NCBI GenBank assembly: GCA_038204465.1
Contig: JBBRCX010000081.1
Coordinates: 1-20,605, forward strand
Source: JBBRCX01 sp038204465
GTDB lineage: Bacteria > Planctomycetota > Phycisphaerae > Tepidisphaerales > Tepidisphaeraceae
Length of the DNA stretch: 20,605 nucleotides
Reading direction: 5' to 3'
Positions 1 through 5,685 of the stretch are shown here, piece after piece (within the stretch, counting starts at the first letter, position 1; each line of letters opens with the position of its first letter). The notes under the pieces are model-generated. The model had not been told where the DNA came from. It searched no databases and saw only the letters and a list, made by a program, of their open reading frames with translations. Position numbers and translations under genes: made by a program.

Positions 1-267
1 CACGGCCCGCACGTTTGTCGGATGACCGGCGGCGTAGCGCAGTGCGAGTGTTCCCGAGAACGATTCGGCCACGATCACCATCGGTCGCTGCTCTGCTGCC
101 AGTTGTTCCTCGACCAGCGTGAGAAGCTCGTCGTAGGAGAGCGATTGGTCGCCGGGGTACGAGATGACATGTGGGGCGAAGGTCGGCGGGATGAGGTCGA
201 GCACCGGCCGGAACAGGTCGCCCGTCCCGTCCATGCCCGGGAGAAGAATTAAAGGCGTGCCGATCAT
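1..267 (-). CDS. Alpha/beta hydrolase, N-terminal part (runs off left edge)
   Basis: Read on the minus strand from ATG at 267, the frame is open for 89 codons to the window edge. It begins with a short beta strand followed by LPGMDGTG, the oxyanion-loop region of alpha/beta hydrolases. Around residues 64-71 it reads VIVAESFSG, a nucleophile-elbow variant (E-S-F-S-G instead of G-x-S-x-G) with Ser69 as the likely nucleophile. The Asp and His of the triad would lie beyond the window. Substrate and pathway cannot be told; a cytoplasmic esterase or lipase-like enzyme is likely because no signal peptide is seen. The frame stays open upstream to a stop at 325-327, so a GTG at 297 is an alternative start, and neither start has a clear Shine-Dalgarno. 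It lies downstream of the toxin-antitoxin pair on the same strand, separated by a terminator-like hairpin. Confidence 0.8.
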   Translation of the reverse strand, partial: MIGTPLILLPGMDGTGDLFRPVLDLIPPTFAPHVISYPGDQSLSYDELLTLVEEQLAAEQRPMVIVAESFSGTLALRYAAGHPTNVRAV

Positions 268-351
268 CGAGTCGTCTAGGCCGGCGTTCCAGCGCACTCG
301 CCGTGTACAGCACCAGCCAATGGCTTAATCGAGGAAGGACGTGAAACGAGA

Positions 352-376
352 AGAGCCACCTATTAACGGTGGTTCT
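352..376 (-). terminator. Hairpin at the antitoxin stop codon, probable terminator
   Basis: Nine-base arms 352-360 and 368-376 pair with one G-U wobble around a 7-base loop that contains the TAA stop of the antitoxin gene (363-365). On the minus strand the stem is followed by a moderately T-rich tail (TCTCGTTT). The position fits an intrinsic terminator that closes the toxin-antitoxin operon before the hydrolase gene. The tail is not a clean T-run, so termination may be partial. Confidence 0.5.
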
Positions 377-887
377 CCTCCCGTCTGCCATTGAGTGTTC
401 CCGGCTCGACGCCAAAGGCTTTTTCCAAAGTTTGGATTGTCCGGTACTGTGGCTTTACCCTCTGCTTCTCGATTGCCTGCACGGTCGTGGGACTCAGGGA
501 CGCCGCTTTTGCAACTTGACGGATCGTCATTAGTCCGGATCGGGCCTTGCACTCCTGGTACGCTTCGAAGAACCGCTTACTCTCGTCCTGAAGCTCCTTG
601 GCAGCGTCCCGGCCCGCGGCCGACGACTTGATGTGATCCTCCCACGCATCCAGATCGGGACCATCTTCGCTTCCGTCGATCTCGAATACTTCGAGGATCG
701 CCTTGGCGAGATACTCCTGCTCCTGCTCATCGCCAGCCTGCTGGGCCTCGTTGAACGCCTTCAGATAGGAGATCAGGTCTTCACGGGCGTTGGGGTCCAT
801 CTGCACGATGGCAGCGGCGGCACTGAATGCGTCGTGACGCTTGTCTTCATGCTGCTTCCGCTCTGCGATCTTTGCGGTGATGTTCAT
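363..887 (-). CDS. XRE-family antitoxin (HigA-like), 174 aa
   Basis: The C-terminal part (about residues 118-167) is a Cro/C1-type helix-turn-helix: MTIRQVAKAASLSPTTVQAI then a second helix pair ending LEKAFGVEP. This is the DNA-binding domain of HigA/RelB-type antitoxins and autoregulators. The first ~110 residues are acidic, helical-looking and contain no domain I recognise; they may be the toxin-neutralising part. The start ATG (887-885) overlaps the toxin stop TGA (886-884) as ATGA, so translation is probably coupled to the upstream gene. An in-frame upstream start at 983 would lie inside the toxin gene and is less likely. The protein is longer than common HigA antitoxins of roughly 90-130 residues. 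It probably represses its own operon through the inverted repeat at 1344-1360. It could instead be a phage-derived regulator, but the toxin-like neighbour favours an antitoxin. Confidence 0.8.
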   Translation of the reverse strand: MNITAKIAERKQHEDKRHDAFSAAAAIVQMDPNAREDLISYLKAFNEAQQAGDEQEQEYLAKAILEVFEIDGSEDGPDLDAWEDHIKSSAAGRDAAKELQDESKRFFEAYQECKARSGLMTIRQVAKAASLSPTTVQAIEKQRVKPQYRTIQTLEKAFGVEPGTLNGRREENHR

Positions 888-1318
888 TTGATACTCCCGT
901 CTTGAATGCCACCCTTGAGGCTTTTGATCCGACGGGCCACCAGCGTCTTCACGGCGTCTTCCAGACGGTTTGTCTTCTTCCAATAGCCGTGAATGATCCA
1001 GATGGTCCGCTTCTCATCCTGAAGCCAGAAGAACACGCGCAGGTTCTTCTGGTGAAGATGCTCGTCATCGAGGCGTAGTTCGTAGAACGTTTCGTTGCGA
1101 TGATGGACTTTCGAAAAGTCCAAGTCCGAACTCAGTGCCTCTTGTTCTTTCGCATCTAACGGCCAATGTCGCATCAGCTTCAACTGTGAGATCACCCAGA
1201 GCTTTTCACGCTCCGAGGTAAACAGGTCATCGCTCTCACGGCGAGCCTGCTTTGCCGGCCGAACACGGAAAAGGGGCTTCTCCGGTTCTGGGGCGGACCC
1301 TCTTCCTTTCGCGACCAT
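884..1318 (-). CDS. HigB/RelE-like toxin (phage Gp49-like family), 144 aa
   Basis: The C-terminal half carries the signature of the RelE/HigB superfamily, Gp49-like branch: a strand FYELRL, then NLRVFFWL, then the strand-loop IIHGYWKKTNRL, and a final helix with basic residues (VKTLVARRIKSL). In this family such proteins are usually ribosome-dependent mRNA interferases, with basic and aromatic residues of the last strands forming the active site. The N-terminal ~50 residues are Pro/Lys/Arg-rich and not typical. ATG at 1318 is chosen because AAGG motifs lie upstream; ATG at 1336 (six residues longer) and a TTG at 1408 are possible. The gene overlaps the antitoxin by 4 bases, with the toxin first, as in higBA. 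Toxin activity is inferred from family and context only. Confidence 0.75.
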   Translation of the reverse strand: MVAKGRGSAPEPEKPLFRVRPAKQARRESDDLFTSEREKLWVISQLKLMRHWPLDAKEQEALSSDLDFSKVHHRNETFYELRLDDEHLHQKNLRVFFWLQDEKRTIWIIHGYWKKTNRLEDAVKTLVARRIKSLKGGIQDGSIK

Positions 1319-1343
1319 AGGGCCTTGATCCTTCATCGGCACT

Positions 1344-1360
1344 TGTAACAGCTTGTTACA
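1344..1360. promoter_or_regulatory. Inverted repeat, probable toxin-antitoxin operator
   Basis: A perfect palindromic pair TGTAACA-GCT-TGTTACA (7-base arms, 3-base spacer) lies just upstream of the toxin start, 8 bases before ATG 1336 and 26 bases before ATG 1318. This is where autorepressing HigA/XRE antitoxins bind. The surrounding minus-strand sequence is A/T-rich (1361-1385, 1410-1425), as expected for a promoter, but I could not fix -35 and -10 boxes with confidence. Confidence 0.65.
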
Positions 1361-1463
1361 GTTTATGCCAGAAAAATCCAAAAGGATACCTGGCTGTCGA
1401 TCCGCCAAATTTATCTTATGCTGCTTGGAACTAATGACTTATGCCACGCAGGTAGTTCTTTAC

Positions 1464-1481
1464 CGCCAATCGAGCTTGGCG
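1464..1481 (-). terminator. Short hairpin downstream of the PEP-CTERM gene (weak terminator candidate)
   Basis: CGCCAA (1464-1469) and TTGGCG (1476-1481) pair perfectly around a 6-base loop, about 50 bases past the stop of the PEP-CTERM reading frame. No T-run follows on either strand. It may slow or end transcription, or have no role. Confidence 0.25.
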
Positions 1482-1531
1482 CTTCGGATGCTCATGTCAC
1501 GCCCGCCAATCACGGATCGAAGTTGAATCGG

Positions 1532-2391
1532 TTAGTGCCCCCTCCGGCCAACGCCAAGCGCTATCGCCGCGGCAGCGATCAAGGACAGGCTCGCCGGCTC
1601 GGGGACAGTGTTTACGATTACGTCATCCATCACCAGTTCCGTTGAGAACGGCTGCGGGACGCCGCCGGAGAAATTGTTCAGGTGACCCCAGTTGATGAAC
1701 TGGATCGTGACCGGCGCGAGCGGATTGAGTGGCACGAAAAAGAATTCGAATCGCTGGAAGGAATTGGCGGAGAGGTCGCTGGGGACGCTCAGGTAGGTGA
1801 TGGGGTCGCCGGCCAAGACGTTGGTGACCTTCAGGCCGAACACACCCTCGGTCCAGTTGGGAAAGTTGACGGCGTCCTCGCCGGATACCCAGAAATTCAA
1901 GACGTAGCTCGGGGCGGGGAACAGCTCGGTATGGACGATTTGTGAAATCGTCGAGGGGCCGCCGTAGGTCGGCGTGAAGGTGGGCGGCGAGGAAAAGCAG
2001 TTCCGTCGGGGTTATGGGTCGGCGTCTTGTCGATGGCGGTGAGCCCGTTGCCGAAGTACAGCCCGGCGGCACCGTCGGGCAGGGCCGCGGAAAAGTTCAC
2101 TCCGAGTCCCGGGCCATCGCTTCCCCAGAAGGCATAGGTTTGGGGCTGCCCGCTGGAGATCCAGCCGGCCGGCACGGCGAAGGGGAGGTTGGTTGTGCCG
2201 GTGGCCCAATAGACGAAGTTGGCGGATCCTGGCGCGGGCGCGCCGGTCTCGAAGCTGCCGTTGGTGACAAGATTGCCGGCATGGGTGGCGACCTGGGCGC
2301 CCGTGTTCAGCGTGAGTGACGCCCGCGCGCCGGTCGCAAACACTGCAAGCGCGCACGCCCAGACCGATAGCTGTAATAATCCGCGTCCCAT
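1532..2391 (-). pseudogene. PEP-CTERM sorting-domain exported protein, frameshifted
   Basis: From ATG 2391 (strong AAGGGAGA ribosome site) the protein starts with a signal peptide of about 24 residues (MGRGLLQLSVWACALAVFAT, then GARA-S). It continues with the NLVTNGSFETG motif typical of beta-sandwich, choice-of-anchor/DUF642-like exported proteins. After ...NPDGTAF the reading frame goes wrong. The matching continuation (PPTFTPTYGGPS..., then NFWVSGEDAVNFPNW...) lies one frame away and runs to TAA at 1532. It ends in a PEP-CTERM anchor: VPEPASLSL, a hydrophobic helix, then GRRGH. One missing T in the run at 1993-1996 explains the break. Restored, the protein would have about 286 residues. 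In PEP-CTERM systems an exosortase removes the tail after export, and the protein is often linked to exopolysaccharide or the envelope. The break is either a real mutation or an assembly error, so the original gene call is firm while its current function is not. Confidence 0.85.
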
Positions 2392-2523
2392 GGTTCTCCC
2401 TTGATCGCCGCGATTTGCTTGTGACTTGGCAGCCCACACGCTGCCAGGTCCTGCTGACGATGTTCGGAGCGTATCAAAACATGGGCGCGGATCAATGAGA
2501 ATCGGGGAATATGCCGGTGGCAA

Positions 2524-2925
2524 TCGGCCTAGATGCGGCCGAAAAACGTGATGGAAAGGCGGGGGAAGATCGCGTCGAGGCCGCGCCTCGCTTGTTAGGT
2601 TTGTAAGGGGTGCGTTCGCACTGCCGTCCTTGGCGGCACGAAACGCAACAATTTGAGCGGACGTCCAGCTGGAAACTGGAGACGGCTGTCAAGCGGATTT
2701 GCGGCGGTGGGTTGATGGTGGGCGGCTGGCGAACGGATTGCATCGCGTGGTGAAGCGTCGGGCGTGACATGGCAGGATTCTGGAGGCGGTGTGGGTGGGC
2801 AGTGGGAGTTTCATGGGGATTGGATGGATTGCCTGTGGTCGCTGCATGGGCAGGCGATGGTGAGGCGTTGGGGATAGGATGGGTTGCGCATGGGTGTTTG
2901 GGCTGGGAACCGTGGTTTTGAATTC
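2524..2925. other. Non-coding region with G-rich, C-poor stretch
   Basis: No reading frame here has credible protein features. From about 2690 to 2925 the plus strand is strongly G/T-rich and poor in C, with a run of four G-tracts at 2793-2818. It probably contains the promoter and leader of the divergent PEP-CTERM and formyltransferase genes, but I see no promoter I would defend. A small inverted repeat (TGCCG...CGGCA, near 2622-2638) has no T-tail. Confidence 0.5.
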
Positions 2926-3918
2926 ATGTCGCAATCCTCTGAACGGAGAAAGGCGCATCGGGCGGTGATCGTGGCCGCGAAGAGTTGGGTGGGGGCGCGC
3001 GTGATGTCGGAATGGCTTTCGCTGGGAAACGAGATCGCTGAGATCTGGATCTTTGGGACGACGGTGCGCGACTTCAAGCGTGTCAGCGTAAGCAGTCTTT
3101 ACCCGGGGTGGGACGCCGGGCGGCTGGTTGCGAGGCATGCAATTCCAATCCGCGAATGCGAGAAGCTGACGCGTTGGTCGGGCGCGGTCGATCGAGCGAG
3201 GTCGCTTCGCGCCGACACGCTGCTCAGCGTCATGACCCATGAGATCGTTCCCGAAGAGTTGTTGAACTTTTTTGGGCGACGCGCGATCAACGTCCATCCG
3301 TCGTTTCTTCCCTATTACAAAGGCCGCGATCCTCGCCCGGCGCTTCTGGTTGCCGGGAAGGCCGACGAATTCGGCGGCATCAGCTTTCATGTGCTTTCCA
3401 GGGAAATCGACGGGGGCGCGATCATCGGACAGCGAGTGGTTCCGTTCAGCAGCGCCGGCAACTACGTGACCTGGGACGCGCTGCAGGCCGAAGCAGCGGC
3501 GGCGATCGTGCGCCTGGAACTTGCGGAATATCTGGACGGAAAACGGGAAGCCATCCCGCAGCAACGGGGATCGGGAAGTTATCGAAAGGTCGCCCCCGAT
3601 GAATTCAACATCGTGGCTTCGAAGCATCTGAGCGAGGTGCGCCGGTTGTGCGATCTGCTGGGGGCGACTGGCCATCTGAGCGTGTTGAAGAGCCAGAACC
3701 TGCCGGGCAATTGTCCCATCGCCGCCCTGTCGCGCGTACTTGGGGCGCCGAGCGGTCAATCGCCGCGTTTGACGGCCCGCCACATTGAAATGGATCTTGC
3801 CGACGCGCGCGTGCGCCTTAAGCGGCGCAGGCTGCTGTACCGGTTGCGACATGCGTTCGATAAGGTCCGGGCGATCGCGAAGGCCCGCGCCGCGCGTCGG
3901 AAGCAATCCTGGGCATAA
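2926..3918 (+). CDS. Formyltransferase-fold protein (GART/Fmt-like), 330 aa
   Basis: The protein has the formyltransferase core. An N-terminal Rossmann-like strand (HRAVIVAAKSW) is followed by the catalytic segment INVHPSFLPYYKGRDP, where Asn122 and His124 match the Asn-His of PurN and Fmt. GGISFHVLSREIDGGAIIG then supplies Asp162, the third catalytic residue. These enzymes move a formyl group from 10-formyltetrahydrofolate to an amine (GAR, Met-tRNA or amino-sugars). About 110 C-terminal residues after the core are basic and helical near the end, and do not look like the Fmt tRNA-binding domain. The acceptor is therefore unknown; amino-sugar or small-molecule formylation is one option. The start is uncertain: ATG 2926 is chosen as it leads straight into the fold, while ATG 2890 and TTG 2884 are in frame. 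It is followed after 9 bases by the C45 acyltransferase gene, very likely an operon. Confidence 0.8.
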   Translation: MSQSSERRKAHRAVIVAAKSWVGARVMSEWLSLGNEIAEIWIFGTTVRDFKRVSVSSLYPGWDAGRLVARHAIPIRECEKLTRWSGAVDRARSLRADTLLSVMTHEIVPEELLNFFGRRAINVHPSFLPYYKGRDPRPALLVAGKADEFGGISFHVLSREIDGGAIIGQRVVPFSSAGNYVTWDALQAEAAAAIVRLELAEYLDGKREAIPQQRGSGSYRKVAPDEFNIVASKHLSEVRRLCDLLGATGHLSVLKSQNLPGNCPIAALSRVLGAPSGQSPRLTARHIEMDLADARVRLKRRRLLYRLRHAFDKVRAIAKARAARRKQSWA

Positions 3919-3927
3919 TAGAGAACG

Positions 3928-4968
3928 ATGAATTCAAATCGATTGACGCTGACACGGATCACCGGCACGCCGCGCACGTGCGGGGAGGCGTATGGGGAAA
4001 CGTTTGAGCCGCTGATCATGGGTTTTGTGCGGCAGGAGCTTCGGCCGGATCGGAAGCGGCTTGCGTTTGCGCGCAGGTGCGAGGGGCACATCGAGAACTC
4101 TGCGCCGACATCGGCGGCGTTCCTTCGCGGAATGGCGGCGGGGTCGCATCTTTCGCTGGATCATTTGACGCTGCTGACGCTTCACGAGGAGATCGTGCAC
4201 GTGCCGCACTGCACGGCGTTCGTCGCCACGGGGAACGCGACGCGCGGGCGGAAGACGATCGTGGCGCAGAACTGGGACTGGGCGCCGAACCTCTATCCGT
4301 GGGCGGGCCTGCTCCGCCTGGAGATCAAGGGGAGGCCGCGGGCAGCCCTGTACCACTATCCGGGGCTCTGGGCGTGCGCAGGTGTGAACGATGCGGGACT
4401 GGCGCTGATGTGGACGGGAGCCGGATACTTTCCGAAGGTGCCGCCGGCGGTGGGCGTGCCGACCTATGTGATCATCGCCGAGATCCTCCTTCGCCGCTCG
4501 GTCGCTGAGGCGCTGGCGTTTTTAAAGGCGGTCAAAGTAGCGGGCTCCTTCATCTTTTTTCTCGCGGACGCCGGAGGCGATGTCGCGGTGGTGGAGGCGG
4601 TGCCGGGGAAGTTGCACATCGAGCGGTCCAGGGAGGCGATGACGCGGGCGAATCACTACACGTGCCCGGAGCTCATCCAGTGCAGCAAACAGGTATTGAA
4701 GCGCGGGCATGCATCGCTGATGAAACATGCACGCATGAGCGAGCTGGTCGGGTCGAACATTGGAAAGCTCGACGCAAACTCGGCGAAGAAGATTCTCACC
4801 GACCGGGGATCGAAGTGGCCGGGGTTGAATCAATTTCCGTGCGGGAAGGATTCGGTCGCGCTGAGCGGCATGACGGTGGATAGCTTGATTGCGGTCTGCG
4901 AAGAGCGCGTCTTGTGGACGTGCCGCGGCGGCCGGGAGCCGGGACCGTGGCAGAGCGTCGAATTGTAG
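3928..4968 (+). CDS. C45-family autoproteolytic acyltransferase/hydrolase (penicillin acyltransferase-like), 346 aa
   Basis: The protein matches the C45 branch of Ntn hydrolases (acyl-CoA:6-aminopenicillanic acid acyltransferase and relatives). Features seen are an N-terminal helical part with CGEAYGE, and VPHCTAF with Cys95, the residue expected to become the N-terminal nucleophile after self-cleavage. These are followed by KTIVAQNWDWAP, a glycine-rich GVNDAGLALMW strand, and the late ANHYTCPEL segment resembling the conserved T/A-N-H motif. Family members cleave or form amide bonds of acylated amino compounds. Most bacterial ones, like this, have no known substrate. No signal peptide is seen, so it is probably cytoplasmic. 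The start ATG 3928 has GAGA a few bases upstream and lies 9 bases after the formyltransferase stop, so the two are probably co-transcribed and may act on one metabolite. The length is typical of the family. Confidence 0.85.
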   Translation: MNSNRLTLTRITGTPRTCGEAYGETFEPLIMGFVRQELRPDRKRLAFARRCEGHIENSAPTSAAFLRGMAAGSHLSLDHLTLLTLHEEIVHVPHCTAFVATGNATRGRKTIVAQNWDWAPNLYPWAGLLRLEIKGRPRAALYHYPGLWACAGVNDAGLALMWTGAGYFPKVPPAVGVPTYVIIAEILLRRSVAEALAFLKAVKVAGSFIFFLADAGGDVAVVEAVPGKLHIERSREAMTRANHYTCPELIQCSKQVLKRGHASLMKHARMSELVGSNIGKLDANSAKKILTDRGSKWPGLNQFPCGKDSVALSGMTVDSLIAVCEERVLWTCRGGREPGPWQSVEL

Positions 4969-5089
4969 ATGCTCTTGAAGATGTGAGAGACTGCGCATAG
5001 ACGAGCACGGGTTTTACGGAGAGGGTTTTGTAGAAATCCAGAGAGCATCGACATGGGCGGGACGCGCTTACTACGTTGAGTCGGACGCC

Positions 5090-5116
5090 CGTGCCAGGTT
5101 GAAGGGCTTGGGCACG
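5090..5116. terminator. Inverted repeat between convergent genes
   Basis: CGTGCC (5090-5095) and GGCACG (5111-5116) can pair around a 15-base loop. The site lies between the stop of the C45 gene (4968) and the end of the secretion operon (5121), where a terminator is expected. There is no T-run, so this is a weak candidate. The rest of 4969-5120 shows no other feature. Confidence 0.25.
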
Positions 5117-5120
5117 CGTG

Positions 5121-5669
5121 TTACTTGGGCTGATAGGAGAGGAAGACCGGCTCTGTGAGGGGCAGAACTTCGAGGGAGACGGCTTCGCCGGGCTTGACGC
5201 TGGGAGCGAGGATGCACCAGCGGATTCCGCGGTGAGAGGGAGTGGAGTCGTGGACGAGGATCAACTTTTTACGTCCCGGCGCGGAAAGGCCCTGCGGGGA
5301 GTAACCATAAGGGAGGCCGGAGGCGGGGCAGGTGAACTGGAGGTTCTGGTCGATGTCCTGCACGCTGCGCAGGTCGTCGAGCTTCGCCGGCATCTCGCGG
5401 TGCAGCATGTAGTACATCAGCAAAGCGCCGGAGATGTCGTGCAGGCGCAGCGCGCAGGGATCGCTGGCGACGGCTTCATCGACCGATACCGGCTTCATGG
5501 GATCGCCGGCGACTGAGGAAGTCGTCTTCACCACCAATGGGTGCTTCGGCGGCTGAGCTGACTGCGGATGTTGCTGACAACTCATCGCGCACAGGGCGAG
5601 CGCGGCGAGAGACAACAGCATGCTGCGCCGGGGGCGGAATCGATTGAAGCGGCTTGAGCGTAAGGACAT
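5121..5669 (-). CDS. Lipoprotein with pilin-like soluble domain, end of secretion operon, 182 aa
   Basis: Start ATG 5669 has a good AAGGAG site 7 bases upstream and lies 16 bases after the gspD stop. The N-terminus is basic (RSSRFNRFRPRRS), followed by a hydrophobic stretch and a lipobox-like end A-M-S-C with Cys31, so a lipid-anchored envelope protein is likely. After a Pro-rich linker (31-65), residues 75-160 look like the soluble half of a pseudopilin: a helix DISGALLMYYMLHREMPAKL, then FTCPASGLPYGY, comparable to GspG's ETDTGRFPTTEEG and NDPWGHPYIY. The segment HDSTPSHRGIRWCILA resembles the tail of planctomycete H-x9-DG pilin-like proteins. Cys114 and Cys152 could form a disulfide. Function is unknown; a tip, periplasmic or pilotin-like accessory of the secretion machine is possible. 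The pilin comparison is my own reading, not a search result. Confidence 0.7.
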   Translation of the reverse strand: MSLRSSRFNRFRPRRSMLLSLAALALCAMSCQQHPQSAQPPKHPLVVKTTSSVAGDPMKPVSVDEAVASDPCALRLHDISGALLMYYMLHREMPAKLDDLRSVQDIDQNLQFTCPASGLPYGYSPQGLSAPGRKKLILVHDSTPSHRGIRWCILAPSVKPGEAVSLEVLPLTEPVFLSYQPK

Positions 5670-5685
5670 CGTGCGCTCCTTTGCG

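Noticed and set aside
1985..2005. Programmed frameshift in the PEP-CTERM gene
   Set aside because: The T-run does not form a standard slippery heptamer and no stem-loop of note follows, so a simple base loss is preferred.
2689..3906. Long minus-strand open frame (about 405 codons) opposite the formyltransferase gene
   Set aside because: Its translation is rich in Arg, Pro and His with no domain pattern, while the plus-strand frame has a clear catalytic triad. It is an antisense shadow caused by high GC.
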